A DNA stretch of 64,000 bases from Bacidia rubella (taxonomy: Eukaryota; Ascomycota; Lecanoromycetes; Lecanorales; Ramalinaceae): the NCBI GenBank assembly GCA_032158265.1, contig JAVTIF010000012.1, positions 1,550,001-1,614,000 of the forward strand, written 5' to 3'. The notes beneath the pieces were generated by a model, which ran no database searches, had not been told where the DNA came from, and saw only the letters and a list, made by a program, of their open reading frames with translations. The position numbers and the translations under genes are program-made. Below are positions 33,025 through 45,496 of this stretch, one piece after another. Within the stretch, counting starts at the first letter, position 1; the number at the start of each line of letters is the position of its first letter.

Positions 33025-35517
33025 TCAGCCCGTATACAAGTCTTCCGGACACTTACTCGAACAGCTATTCCCATAATACCCACCACAATACGTCCCACCA
33101 CCCGCCTGCAGCGTCTTCTTCACAATCTCATTCGCACTATCCATAAACTTCTTCGTACTCCCACTGGTCCCTCCCACAGCCACCTTCGACCCACACGCTG
33201 TGCATGGAGCTCCACTTGCACCCGCCTCGTTCGTCGCGAACGGGAAGAACCTCAGATCAAATGTCTGACAAACCGGCACGTTGAAGAACCCTGCCGTTGC
33301 TGGCTCGATTTTGAGGTTGCCAATCTCCTCAAGCTGCTGCGGCGAGATGCCGCCCTCGGAGTTGAAAGCGTCTTCGTATGGACTCGCTGCGTCGTAGCCG
33401 AAATCCCCTTTCTTCCAGGAGTTGACGGAGCCTTTGATCGCTTGTATGACATCGAACTTCTCGCCCGGTAGCACTTCGAAGGATTGGTCGTACCCCATTG
33501 GTGTTTTGAGTGACCCTGAACTCCCTCCATCAGCCGCATTGTGTAGGGCCGCCATGCCAGGGCCGGGAGCGTCGCAGTCGATAAGCTTGCCAACCTGATC
33601 CTTCGCCTTAAGCTGATTCTTGCAATAATCCGCACTAAATCCCGTAATCATCTTCCCATCCGGCCCCTTAACATCCCGTCCATACGGCACATAAATAACA
33701 AAAACCCCACTATCCACCCAAGCGAAATTGATCGCCTTATACGTGATAATCCGAATCATCCTCTCCAGCAGATTATCCGTCATATCCTGACTATAATCAT
33801 TATCCGCGAAAACCCCCTCCCCAAAAATCCCCTGCTTCTGCCCATCAGGCGCATACTCGCTGCCCGTCCACTCAAAAATACTAACACTCTTCCCAATCGT
33901 TTGATCATAAGCGTTCTCGATCCCCTTCACCGTCCCCTCCACATAATGCCCAATGAAATCCGCGATCCCGGCGTACTCATCAAACCGTTTATCTGCCACG
34001 GGCTGCAAATTCGCAATCGTGCCCACCGCGCCCACCAGTCCCACGATCCCGGACGCAACACCCAACGCCGCGCTGGGAATCATAAACGGCGCCAGCATCC
34101 CGGACATCATCCCCAAAAGCGGGCCAAAGATCCCAATAATCTGCATCCAAGTCGCCTCCGGGGTGGGATTCGTATAGAACGTTTTCACAATATTGGGACT
34201 CGTCAAGCTCCCGATCGTTCCCGTGTCGAATAACGCCTCGTACACGGAGTTGTAATAATTATTCAGATTCACGATGGCTTGGTAGCCCAAGAACCTTTGT
34301 ATACTCAGTTGGCTCCCAGTGTTGTAGTCCCGCACGTCAGAACACCCGATGCTGTCGCACTTGCTCGTGTATGTGCACTGCGCGCCCTTGGGGTTCACAT
34401 CGCTATGGATCGCCCCTACGCCATCGATTGGCGCTGTGGGTGTTGGGTGTCCGCCTTCGGCCTGAGTGAGGAGGGAGGCCATGTATTTCGGGACCTCGTA
34501 GGTTTTCCAACTGTCGGCGTTGGGCGTGATCTTGTTGTTCGAGCACAGTGAGGCGATTGTCGGGTTTGCGGACGCGCCGGGTCCCGTGGCGCTGGCTTCG
34601 GGGGCGATGCACGGCACGCTGGCCTTAATAATGAGATTGAATTTCGCGGCGTCGTCCTGCCGGGCTTGCAGGGCTTGCATTGGTGCCGCGGGCTCACGTG
34701 GTGGGAGAATTTCTTTCGCAGCACGTGGTCGAGGCCGGAATTTGGCGCCGATCAGAGGCGAGTCTGCGAGGTCGGGGCCCGGCGTTGGTAAGGGTGCGCG
34801 CTTTGCGATTGGGGTTGTGCAGTGGTTCGTTACGACGACGAGGTCGCCTTGTGAGCTGATGTAGGAGCTGCATGGGTCGTCGCCGCCGCTGAGGGGCGAG
34901 AGCATGATGTCGCTGGGGCAGGCGCAGACTTCTTTTGTTGGGGAGAGTGGTTCTTGGGCAGAGCCGCTGCATGTCACTGGTTTGTCCGTGAAGGTGCTTT
35001 GCTGGGTTAATCAGGGGTTTTAGGAGAGGGAAGGGATTGCTAACGAGAGTTTGCAATCTCCTGCCTTCCAGCTCGGTGAAGGCTCAGCTGCACTAGACGG
35101 CTCGTCACCGCCTACTGCGTCTTTTCCTGCATTGAAGACGATGTCGAAGGATTGGCCGAGCGTTGGGGATGGGATGGCGATGGAGAGTGTCTTCTTGTCG
35201 TCGCTGATCTTTAGCGCTTTCTGAGCATTCGCTGCACCGCCGTCATTGCCGTTGAAGCCGGCACCAGCTCCTGGTATGCCTTCGCCAGAGAAGATGACAC
35301 CCTCAGTGTCGGATGTGAGCTCCCAGACTGCGGCGGCTTGGTTCCAATAATCGCCGGCCACGATTCTTTGGCCGCCTGTTTCTACGGAAAGCTGGGAAGA
35401 GAATGACGCTGTGCCTGCCGCATCACCGATGCAGCCGGAAGTAGGGACACCGTTGGGCAGTGTGATCTGGCCTAGTGCAAGTGGAAGGGCAGCGAGGAAG
35501 AAAGGAAGGAGAGGCAT
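33025..35517 (-). CDS. Large secreted protein of unknown function
   Basis: Exons 35517-35045 and 34996-33025 (48-bp intron, GTTAGC...AAAG, phase 2) give 814 residues. A signal peptide (about 1-16) is followed by an N-terminal beta-rich domain with TSGCIG, and then by a cysteine-containing domain (CACPSD, PCIAP). A Gly/Ala-rich hydrophobic patch near residues 445-490 (GIFGPLLGMMSGMLAPF, then GLVGAVGTIA) resembles a membrane-inserting or glycine-zipper segment rather than a simple anchor. The C-terminus is Cys-rich (PCTACGS, YCGGYYGNSC, SKCP). I vaguely recall DUF7872-type fungal proteins of this kind but cannot check. Sense strand C-rich first, G-rich later. Confidence 0.7.
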
Positions 35518-38500
35518 GACGGGAGCCCACGAAAGTGAGCTGTGTGCTTTTTCTTTGGAAGGAAAGTCACAATGCTCTGCAGAGCGGGACGTGGAAGGAA
35601 ATTTGCATTATATAGAATGTACAACACGTTTGGGTGACGTCGCTATACTTTGCAAGAGCCATCTGCCAAAGAGGCGTATGTCACCAAGGCTACCGTTCAT
35701 CACCAACACAGCCATTGTATAAAGCCCCTTCTAATCTCTCTGCCATTTTTGAATTTTGATTTGTACCAGGGGTGAACATGTTGGTGGAGGAAAAGGCCCT
35801 GACCAAAGGCAAATGGAAAAGCATGACATTCATTAGTGTTGGTCGAACAGCTTGAGCGAGCGTTTCGAATTGATATCCTTTGGGCAAGAAGCAACGAGGG
35901 CTGAGGTTGATCATGATTTAGCATGGGTTCAGACGAAAGGGCGGTGCATGATTGGACCGTTCCGACCTCTAATGATCCTTGTGGTCAGCTGAGAGGCTGG
36001 AGTGTAGTTGAATGTTGGGGAAGCGAGGCAGCCAGGAGGCAGACCGCAAGGAGAAGATTGAAGATGAGCACTATCCACCGACGGGGAGTAGAAATGGCTA
36101 TGTTTCAAGCTTCAGCGTTCATGGTGGAATCACGGTTCCTTTCGGTAATTGACGACGGTCAGCACATCTAGCGCCGAAAATCGGTATGCAAAAGCCTCCC
36201 ACGATCAAAGTGGTTGAGCACGAAATGACCTCGAAAATGCACCTTCACTGCCCCTTACCGGGCCAAATTAGCTTTTGTCACACCAGATATGCAACCTTGA
36301 GTGTGCCGGTCAGCCGGTAGTATCAGAGCGTCACGTTACGAGGGATTGGGGTGTGCCGCGATCCTGCGTTCTCGAAGAAAGTCGCTTTAAGAATACGTGA
36401 AAATACTGAAAAGGCTTCAAATAGGCTTGATGCTCATCGAAGCTTCATGAGCCATCAACGAGCTCTTCCATTCATCCTGCTGGAAGTCTGCATAGAGAAT
36501 GGGCGAGTGCTTTGGTCGTGGGCAATGGAAGACGCGTCGCGGTACGTCAGCTGAAAACATGAAACAATTGCGCATATAGCGAAAAGGGGTACTAATTTTG
36601 TCAGATTGTCGGCTATTGCCTGTCAAAGCTTAGACTGCGGACGCTCGGGCGGGCTCGAGCCAATGACTTATCAGACTTTCTGGCTCCGTTGATTAGATCA
36701 TCGCCGTCACTTACGTCAATTGGCGGGTGGAGTTCAGCGACGTGCAGCTTGCGCCATCAGCACTAAGCCAATAGCGGTAGGAGTCGACAGCGAGTGGGGG
36801 GCCCTAAATGGCCCCAATCTCCCCATTTCCGCGTTTCAGATGATCGACAATTGATCACCTAATCATATCTTCAGCAGGGTTCCCTCCTATCAGCACTGCC
36901 CGCGGCCTTAATTGCTGTGCCCTACCAACTTGCCATCCTTTGACCCTCACGGTGATGTTCGCGGGGTGGCCTGAATGTGATGAATGCGGTGGGAAATACC
37001 TTACCCAAACATCTTGAGGCGATACAGAACGTGGCCAAGTATTAGCTTGACCAGTGAAGGCCGTCCTCTCCACAAAGCCAATTTTTGGTTCTTTCTTGAA
37101 GTAATCAGTTGCGATAGTGAGGTGTAAAGCAGTGGTGCTAATGGTTTCTTACCCTAACGAGATATCTTTGATCACGGCCGGTAATCAGGCTCGGGCTCCG
37201 GCTTACCTATCTGTGACTCAAACATGTGGGGCACTCTGCTTCTTCTGCTTGGTACATTCGTCGCAATATGTTGCAGTCGATCGTCGCTTGGCCATTATGA
37301 ACTTACCAAACTGTTTTTAAGGCCTTACCGATAGAAACTGTGCCATGATTAAGCATCTCGTGAGCGTCGCAGACTTGGTCAAGGGCCAGCCAGCTGCGGC
37401 ACAGGCTTTTGACGTGTTCCCAGACCGCTGAGTCATCCCACAAAGCGTGAAGACTCGTTTCACTATTCCACACGGCCATGTCGTCTCATTAATGGTTATC
37501 ATCGCGTTTTAATGCAGCAGTCGTCCGTGCGTGACCGTGAGGCCGACACTTGAGAGCTGATTTGCCGAACGTCACAAGCTCTAAGTTTCAGAATAGTGCC
37601 GTCTCGAATGTCACAGGAGACGTGGATGGACAACATTTGTACATCGCTCTACTCTAGACATTCTCCTCGCCAAATTTGTCCTCCTGGGCTCTGTAGTGGT
37701 GTTCCCTGAACAGAAAGACTCTTGCTGATTTTCGTAGACCCCCACCCTTACGAGCTGGAATCGCCAACCAGCTTGATAATCCGGACCACAGTCGTTACGA
37801 TGCCAAAAACGAGGCTACTTGATTTGACGAATGCATGATTTCGCTCAAGCTAAGAGGCTTTTTTTAATAGCTAACAGGGACTGGCCTCGATCCAACTTCT
37901 TTACAAAGCGTGGAGTACACCTGAATAAATCCGAGATGCTGCGAGACGAGAACTTGAGGAAATCATGTAGTAACATTATATTCTAACAGAGTATAATCAG
38001 AATGGGTGACTTTGCACAGAAGAGGGACAATCTGACCGAGTTGCATCTGACTAGTGGGCGAGGGTTTCAGCTTCATTTAGGTCCCCTTGCGCTGTAAGGT
38101 TAGGACGACCGTCAATGATACCGAGACTACACAGAGTCCGCGCGGGAGTCGTGTTGCAAATCGCCGTGCAGTATGATACCCAGTGAGAGACCATGTTCCG
38201 ATTCCTATGCTAGAGCTAGTTTTGGTCTTGGTTGTGGTATGTGTAACGGACAACAAGAATGTAATTAGATCATCCAGGCAAAGCAACGCCTACCTGTTAT
38301 TATCTGTTAACGTAGTCGATGAAGCATCTCATTGGCAACAGTCATCTCACATAGTCTGAGGCGGAGCCACTATGACAACTCATCCCCATCGTTCAGATTG
38401 TCCATCCAGTTGTGAAACAGGAGCTAAGGTAACTAGGCGATTACCCTGCAGCGTTGACGGGCAATAAACCGTGTCGACGTATCCGAGGATGATGGAATAG

Positions 38501-39744
38501 TTTTTGATGAGGTGTCGCTTATAAGAAGAGTGCATCGATCTGAACAGCCATTAAGCATTGCGCAGGTCAACATCCACTTATGGCATGAGAGGCTTACATG
38601 TGGCTTACCGCAGACCTGCATAACTTTCTTGTTGTAGCAATCCGACGCGTAGAGCGAGGAAAGTGACAATACAGCTGTCTTGAATCGTGGCTGGGAAAGA
38701 TCTACTGATAGTTGAAACTATGAGGTTTGCGATGGAAGCTTCGGTTATTATTGATCAGGGGATTACAAGGAGCGCAAGTCCTCAACCGCATCCTTCCCCA
38801 GTTGTATCGTGCCCCAGGTGGTGAGGTCTTGAGTACTCATCGAAGTATACGCATGGCTGTCTCGTGCTGGACTGTGATAGAACGAGGGTTTTATATCGTC
38901 GATATGCGCGTATACGCATTGGTAAAGGTATCAGTCCTGCAGCACCGAAATCTTGCCAACCACATCGAATGGTCATGCGCACATTGACCTCGCGGCGAAG
39001 ACTGTCAAGGGTGCAATGTCTCGGGTATGGTCCATGAGGGTGTTGTGTCAAAGCTGTGCTTAACTGCGGCTCTAGCACTCAAATCAGAAAGTTTGCTTTG
39101 CCGCTCGTAATCGGTTGGATTTCACGGTGGAACTAATAGCACGCTTGTACGCAATGCTATCAGAAAAGCCATGTATAGACGCTGTCCCGCTCAGTATGGC
39201 ATGCAAAGTGCCGGCAGATTCGTCTTTACCGGCTGTGCCGTGGGAGTTTCTTAAATATCATTTCCGGTTGATAGTATTGTCATGATATGTGAGTATCGTT
39301 ATATGTGAGCACTCCTGATCACTGAGACATGCCGATGTATCTGCAAATGTTCAAAAGCAAGATACCGAAGCGCGTACGTGTCACGGTTCTCATGCTCTGC
39401 TTGTTCATCTTAAAAACGTCTTTCTTGCCAGCAGACACAGGTCTGTTGCGGAGGGCAGAGAACGAGGCGCATGCTAAGAATACGAGCGTTCAAAAACCTT
39501 TGATGGCACGATGCAGAAAGAATCCATCAGGGGCAATGAGGATCGACATATCGCCGAACTCTAACCATCTCATGAATATTGAATCCATGTCCTATCTCCG
39601 GGTTGGAGTGTCGTATGTAGGCTGTAGATGATTCGACTAAGAGCATCAGTGAGACCCGCTTTCACAAAGGTTAACAGGTAAATCGCGTTGCTTGATCTAC
39701 ATTCGGCGAGGAAAGCCCAGACCGCAGACTCCGACATGCACCAC
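35518..39744. other. Gene-poor stretch of about 4.2 kb
   Basis: The longest empty stretch in the window. Only short open frames occur and none shows a motif or signal peptide worth supporting. Base composition is mixed and I see no transposon coding sequence, long repeats or strong AT-bias that would suggest repeat-induced mutation. A T-run lies near 37859-37865. Confidence 0.4.
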
Positions 39745-40833
39745 TTAAGAGACCAGAACAGAAGCCTGATTGCCATCGACAAACTCCGCAGGAGGCGGCC
39801 TGCCCTTCATAAACTTCCCTTCTCCGACGACCCTGCCATCGCTCCTTATGTCCCACTTACATTCTCTCCACATGTCTTTACCACTCTGGACTGTGGGAAG
39901 AATTCTCGCCAAGTATGCGATGGATAGGATTACGGCCCTATTGATGAACTTCTGCTTGTTGCCTTTGGGCGTGAAGCTTAAGCTGAAATCTGCCGGTGGA
40001 TAATAGGCACTAGAACCTTCATTGACCTTCTCCGGGCGTAATTCTGCCATGAGAATCACGATATTCATCATTAGACTGAACACTTCGTATGGAGTGAAAA
40101 CAGGTTCGGTAGGTTCTACCACGAGTGATGTAACCGTGATAGACAGGCCTACCGGGATTGATGCATTCAAGAGTGATAGCTCGTTGGGCGCGCTTTCGGT
40201 GAGTTGTGATGCTTCTCCTTGAGTTGGTTTCCGTTTGATAAGCTGACCGTACCCAAGGTTTGGCTTGTCACGATATTCTGCTGAATAGCTGATTTCTGCG
40301 TACCTGTTGTGAGTAAAGAAATAACATGAAATTATTCGTAAAGACCACATCATTGTTTTCGTATGAAAGCCCGACTGTCCTTGAGCCCTGTTACTCGTAA
40401 GGAGGATGTCGAGCATCGGATTAGGTTCGAAGTCAGAGTATCGAAACTTGGATAGCTGTTCGTTCCACTCCTTGAATGACAGACTGACCAAACACCGTAC
40501 AATAGTCACCATAGCCTCGATGTTGTCAATGCTTTCGCCTCTGGGTTTATAGTCGACAAAAAGTTGAAAATCGGCGGGTTGTGACTCTCCAAGGACAGAG
40601 TTCTGGTTTTCACTGAGGACTGATTGAGTCCACCCACCGAAGGCTGCCTCTGGTTGACTACTGAACAAGCCAATCAGCAAGACTGGGCACTAAATGGTCT
40701 GATACTAGGAGCTTCACCTTATCGACAGAGGCTCGTCATCAGGGGAAGCCAATATGACGCTTGTGGATGCGACAACAATAATGAGACAGAGCGTTGCCAA
40801 ATAATGAGAGTATCTGCTACCATTGTACGCCAT
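39745..40833 (-). CDS. Secreted protein of unknown function
   Basis: Exons 40833-40718 and 40660-39745 (57-bp intron with a GCTGAT branch site, phase 2) give 343 residues. The short first exon was found by hand: it encodes a signal-peptide-like start (HYLATLCLIIVVASTSVILAS) that a simple ORF search misses. The rest is a mixed alpha/beta protein with conserved-looking stretches (EWNEQLSKFRYSDFEP, VTSLVVEPTEPVFTPYEVF, KDMWRECKWDIRSDGRVVGEG). Few cysteines. Family not recognised, although this style of protein is common among secreted orphans of plant-associated ascomycetes. Confidence 0.7.
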
Positions 40834-42665
40834 GATGTGGAGCGTACTGTTGTCACTACGTCAACCGCGAACTTTGCCCGTGCAATTAGGTGAAAAGCAG
40901 GCTAAGTAGGCAAACTCAAAGTTGATTATCTCACAGTGTCCGTTTGCAATGGACGATTTGGCACTGTCCAACTTGTAGAGGCAGAGCACTGAGACACATC
41001 TCAAACTTAGGCGCTAAAATAGAAGTCCAAGCTGCCTCGCATTGAAACATGTCTTTCGCCATGCTATTTTTCTTCAAGCTTGGCGTTTCGAGGCTGCCAA
41101 GGGAATGCATCAGAGCTCCAATGCGTGCCAGTTGCTTTTAATGACTGGGTGTTGACTAATCGAAAAGGTGCACTCGCTGCTCTTGCTGGCTAGGGTACTA
41201 GACATATCATATCGTCTGATAGACTGGATGTGATGCCCGCTTGGGGGAGACACTTCATCTGAGTTCAATCGCTCTCATATGGAACAAGGGCGTCTGTCGC
41301 TGCTCGCTCCCGACATCCTGGCTTAGATCGTAGGAACTCGGTTGCTGCTGCCGAAGCTCCTCGCAAACATATTATCTCTATACACATGATTCTAGCCACT
41401 CTATCTACCTCAGAAGAACCATGATGAGGATTATAAGCAGAGTACGTGGATGGAGGAACGTGGGAATTGACCATGCTGAGGTGCCATGGAAACGCCTTGG
41501 CGCCCAGCCGGGTTTTGCGTTATCTCCAGAAGGCCTGGATATCTTTGCACTCGAGGCACTCCAGCCTCTAGAAGTACCCATTGAACACTTCAGCTGACAG
41601 TCTCCGGAACGCCACAAGTTCATTGCGGTCCATCTATTCGCATAGCAAAAGCGGTGATTTCAATAACACATTCTACAACCCAACGGGCTACAACGATCCC
41701 GGAGATTGCCTCGTGATGTCCAAGACTCTAACGTTGTTTCGAAGGAGGCTCTACAAAGGGAAACATCATGAAGATCATGTGAGTCACTGTGTATAGGTGT
41801 ACACGCACATACTTCCATTGTTGCGATCTATTATTGCGATCCCTAGAATCCTTGAGATGCGCTTGTCTGCTATAATCTCAACGAAGGGCCCCAAGATCTT
41901 CTCTGTCAGCTGAGAGTCCCCAGATTGCATGCCCATGCAACGGTGAACATGGTCCAGGAATGTTCTAAAGAAATGGGTCATTATTACGTTGCATACCAAC
42001 CACGGTGCCAGCCCGTGGACTTCCACTATCCTTCATTTGTTGCCAAGCCTTGTTCAAAGGTAAGGTAAATAGTATCTGGTACAGCACGCCGCCTTTGTTT
42101 GCCTCATATCCATTCCGAGGCATTCTGTGACGTTGAATGTGTCAGCCGTGTTGTCGATCAAAGCAGTCAATTACGATCGATCTCGATGGCTGGGAACGTC
42201 TTGAAAGACTGCTCATGCGATGTTCGGCCTATATGATTGTATCATTGTCGATGACTCATGAGCTCAAAACACCTCTGTGGAGCGTCAGCATCTCGATATC
42301 TCTCTAACCTTTCGGAGCTCGGATGAGCTTTTTCTTTGTATGAGCGAAGGCTCTGGCATACGACGGGTAGAAAACTTCAAACATCTTCTCTACAGAGGGG
42401 CCGTGCTATCATGACACAAGAGCCGCATAATAGTGCTCAATGACGCAGTTGCAGCACAATGCTAAAATCGTGTTGCCAATGAACACATCATAAGAGATTA
42501 TGGAAGATGTGATTCCTCGCACGAAAAGCAGACACGTTATCAAAGCAGCTCAGCTTTATTAACAGCCTGCACAATAAACTCAAGGTTCCAAACTCCTTGA
42601 AAAGCGACAGATAGCAGGCTACTTGATATTGAATCTATCCTCAATTGAAAGACACTTGGACCAAC
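40834..42665. other. Intergenic, no gene clearly supported
   Basis: About 1.8 kb. A 58-codon plus-strand frame starting at 41421 (ATG ATG AGG) reads rather like protein (GWRNVGIDHAEVPWKRLG) and could be a relic or one exon of an unrecognised gene, but no partner exon is visible. Nothing else seen. Confidence 0.35.
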
Positions 42666-42995
42666 ATGCAATATCTCTCGGCCCTTGCCTTGCTTGTGGC
42701 ATCTGTTTCTGCTTCACCGTCCCCACAAGAAGTACCACCTGGTGACATCAAATCAGTCTCGAAGCTGCTTGCAAGCGAGAGTTGAGGCGAGACGTTCGAT
42801 ACGAATGTCAACGTCGAGTTGAAGGAAATGCAAGAGGGAAAATGCGAGGAGGTGGGATTGGCTGGAGCAGCTGCTAGGAGGTTGGCGGGTGCACTGAGTA
42901 TTTGGTTTCCGCCGTGCGCTATATTGAGAGGTATTTGGGGTGTGTCGGGACCACCGTGCATGGCTGTGAAGGATGAGAACGAGGTGAGTGAGTAG
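42666..42995 (+). pseudogene. Small secreted protein gene with an internal stop
   Basis: From the ATG at 42666 the frame encodes a good signal peptide (MQYLSALALLVASVSAS) and runs to a TGA at 42783-42785 after 39 codons. It then continues in the same frame for 69 more codons to a TAG at 42993-42995, with cysteines in KCEEV, PPCAI and PPCMA. Either the gene is broken by one nonsense change (the TGA could derive from a Cys codon), or an in-frame 45-bp intron from the GT at 42742 to the AG before 42787 removes the stop; that donor (GTGACA) is weak and has no good branch site. GTGAGT at 42983 could also be a real donor to an unseen exon. Confidence 0.45.
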
Positions 42996-43601
42996 GCCAT
43001 CCACGTAGGTTTTGATTAATCCCTATGAAATGCTATTGGCAAAGGCCTGAGGATCTGAGGAGAGGGTCGGTAGCATAGCGTTTTGTTTGGTATTTGATAT
43101 GTTAATCTTTTGGTTTGTTAATTTGTTTGAGTACGCAAGTGTATGATAGCCAGCCGTCGATTGCCTCCAGTCTAGATGTCTTTTAAAGCATGAATTTTTA
43201 CTCAGCCGTTTGATCGACTGCTTTGCCCGCACGTACAAACATGCGATCGTTTGTATGGCTTTTCATTTCTAACAATCTCTCCAATAGCCTTTATCGCCCT
43301 TTACTTCTCTCCGAAAGCTCTGCAACGGAAAACACTCCAATAAACACAGCCGCAAAGTCCTCGACAAGAAATTTTTGCTTTGGAGAAAATGTATCACATC
43401 AATTGATATCGCTCCCGAGACATCGCCCTCTGTACGACATAACAACCCTCAACAACCCTAACAAAGAAATCACCTGCCCAACCAGGATCTGACCTCCATC
43501 AACCATTCAACCAGCAAAATCCGCTAGTCGCCAACCCTAATCAGCTACTCCAACCCAACATCCCTGACCTCCCTCCAGCCCAACCCCTGATTCATTACAT
43601 C
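42996..43601. other. Intergenic, upstream of the orphan pair
   Basis: About 600 bp. The last 150 bp are C/A-rich and gene-leader-like. No other feature seen. Confidence 0.4.
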
Positions 43602-44060
43602 ATGCCAGAACTCAACGTCTCCATCTCCCACCCCTCCAAAACCCAGGAACCACACTACGCACTCTACCTCAACAATGACCCCTCCCACCGCATCTACTCA
43701 TGCACGGGAGACATCCCGAATCTAAGATACCATAGCAACAAAACAGCACCAGAGCAAACCCGAGGCCACGAGAAGGACATTTTCCAATGCAAGTTCCATG
43801 GCAAACAGGTCGATGACGTCCATAAAACTGCGTTGGATGTTGTTAAGCAGCGTGAAGTGGGCGTAGAGGGGATGGGAGGGTGGAGGAAGTGGAAGGGGTG
43901 GGAAGGGGTGGGTGAGAAGGGAGGGGCGAGTTGGGATTATGTGGGGGATGTGCTGGTGGAGATGGAGAGGTATCAGAGGGGGAAGGAAGAGGTGAGGGAG
44001 TGGTTGGAGGGGGGTTGTTGGAAAGGAGATGGAGGTTTTGAGGTGAACAGAGGGTGTTGA
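43602..44060 (+). CDS. Orphan protein, first of two ORFs 1 nt apart
   Basis: A 152-residue frame with no signal peptide. The first half reads as an ordinary compact domain (SHPSKTQEPHYALYLNND, then RIYSCTGDIPNLRY and DIFQCKFHGKQVDDVHKTA). The second half is very G-rich at DNA level and low-complexity in protein (Gly, Trp, Glu, Lys). Family not recognised. It stops at 44060, one base before the next ATG. A GT at 43992 and an AG before 44053 would fuse both frames in phase 0 over a 61-bp intron, giving 271 residues, but no branch site is seen. Confidence 0.5.
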   Translation: MPELNVSISHPSKTQEPHYALYLNNDPSHRIYSCTGDIPNLRYHSNKTAPEQTRGHEKDIFQCKFHGKQVDDVHKTALDVVKQREVGVEGMGGWRKWKGWEGVGEKGGASWDYVGDVLVEMERYQRGKEEVREWLEGGCWKGDGGFEVNRGC

Positions 44061-44061
44061 C

Positions 44062-44478
44062 ATGTCTATGAACTGGACCATCTATCTCGATCTTGTCTCC
44101 GTCTCCGATGGTGGTCTGACAATTGACATGGCCAAGGCATCTCCTTTCATAGCCACCAACAAGCTCAGAGATTGGCCCGATTACCTCCGCACATGCTTCA
44201 ACGCTGCACTTACCCGCTTCGGTGACCTGGAGAACCACCTTCAGCAGGACTTGGCTGGACAACAGAAATTCTGCTTCTCTGCCTCGGGCAGCTTCTTCTT
44301 CAAGGACCCTAGTTTCAACGAATTCGGTGATCTGGTGTGTAAGATCTCGTATAATGGGAATATCGATGATGGCAGACCCAATCCTGATGCGCAGACGAGG
44401 AAGGATATCTCGCCTGATACGCCACAAGATGCGCCAAGCCAGCCAGCTGATGGGAAGATGTCTACGTCAAAGAAGTAA
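44062..44478 (+). CDS. Orphan protein, second of two ORFs 1 nt apart
   Basis: A 138-residue frame starting one base after the stop of the previous frame. It opens NWTIYLDLVSVSDGGLTI and contains FCFSASGSFFFKDPSFNEFGD, which look like a real folded domain; the last 35 residues are polar and probably disordered. No signal peptide, no recognised family. It is either an independent gene with its leader inside the upstream gene, the second half of a spliced fusion, or part of a two-cistron transcript. Confidence 0.5.
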   Translation: MSMNWTIYLDLVSVSDGGLTIDMAKASPFIATNKLRDWPDYLRTCFNAALTRFGDLENHLQQDLAGQQKFCFSASGSFFFKDPSFNEFGDLVCKISYNGNIDDGRPNPDAQTRKDISPDTPQDAPSQPADGKMSTSKK

Positions 44479-44578
44479 TATAATCGCGTGATGGTAAACT
44501 TCAGCATGTGCTTCCTGAGACTGAAACAAATATCACCATCATTGTATTGATCATGCAGCAATAAACGTCAAGTCACGA

Positions 44579-45496
44579 TTATCTGCAATCTCCAGGCTTC
44601 TGCCCACAAACAACAATCTTAGGCACAACCCTCGCAACCCCCTTCCTACTCATCACCAACCCTCCCTCAACATCCCTCATAACATCCTCCCTCCCCTTCC
44701 CTCCCCTCCTCCTCGTCTCCTCCTCCATAACCATAAACTGCATACTCTGAAAAAACCACCTCAAACTCTTCTCCCCCCTGAAAACCTCTTTCCCCACATT
44801 CTCAAACCCAGCCCCCCTAAAATCCTCCTCCAACCGTCTCGGCCACTTCAACCCCTCAAAACTCGCGAGCTCCTGCATCGCTTTGAACCCCCTTATATCA
44901 TCCTCGTCAACGGCAGCGGAATCGGCGACGACGATCTCAGCGCCCTCGACGTCCAGCTCATCCCACTGCATCCAGCCCCCAGGTTTCAACATCTGCCAAG
45001 CTCGCTTCAATACGCTTTCCGCGTCGTTGTTCCTCACGACTAGAAGCGCAAGCCGAATATGCACAACATCGAACTGGTCCTTCCATTCGTCCGGCACTGG
45101 CGAATAGATATCCCACTCTCTTAGCTTCAGGCGCTCAGGTAGCCACTCAGGTGGCGGCGCTTGTGCGAGCGAGATATCGGACGCTGTGATGTCTATGTTG
45201 GGACGCTCGCGGAGTAAGGAGAGGGCCCATATTGCTGTGCCAGTCGCGAGATCGGCGACGCGAAGTTTAGGCTGGGAGTGCGCCTCCTGCTCTGATGATT
45301 CGCGGACGTCAGGCGGCTGGTGTCGTTCGTGGGCCACGTCGAGTGAGGAGGCGATGGTAGGGTGCAATAGAAAGCGAAGTTCTTGCTGCCAGAGCTCGTG
45401 CTGTGCGATGAGGCGGACTGTTGATAGATGGTCGTGCGAGAGAGGGTATGTCTCTTCTTTGGAAGTCGGGATGGTTTGCGGGACGGGTTGCGTCAT
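44579..45496 (-). CDS. SAM-dependent methyltransferase
   Basis: Intronless, 305 residues. The class I Rossmann-type methyltransferase is shown by motif I VADLATGTAIW (residues 80-90), an acidic residue after strand 2 (ITASDIS, near 107), FDVVHIRL (142-149) and a post-motif LKPGGWMQWDE. The N-terminal RLIAQHELWQQELRFLLHP is typical of a fungal subfamily found in secondary-metabolite clusters and near LaeA-like enzymes. Substrate unknown. Its 3' third is strongly G-rich on the sense strand. It lies about 3.7 kb left of the RiPP cluster, so membership is possible but not implied. Confidence 0.8.
   Translation of the reverse strand: MTQPVPQTIPTSKEETYPLSHDHLSTVRLIAQHELWQQELRFLLHPTIASSLDVAHERHQPPDVRESSEQEAHSQPKLRVADLATGTAIWALSLLRERPNIDITASDISLAQAPPPEWLPERLKLREWDIYSPVPDEWKDQFDVVHIRLALLVVRNNDAESVLKRAWQMLKPGGWMQWDELDVEGAEIVVADSAAVDEDDIRGFKAMQELASFEGLKWPRRLEEDFRGAGFENVGKEVFRGEKSLRWFFQSMQFMVMEEETRRRGGKGREDVMRDVEGGLVMSRKGVARVVPKIVVCGQKPGDCR

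Noticed and set aside
35518..39744. Transposon remnant in the gene-poor stretch
   Set aside because: No transposase or reverse-transcriptase fragments, terminal repeats or strong AT bias were seen.
42641..43000. 119-codon minus-strand frame
   Set aside because: It is antisense to the interrupted secreted-protein gene, whose signal peptide is convincing on the plus strand.
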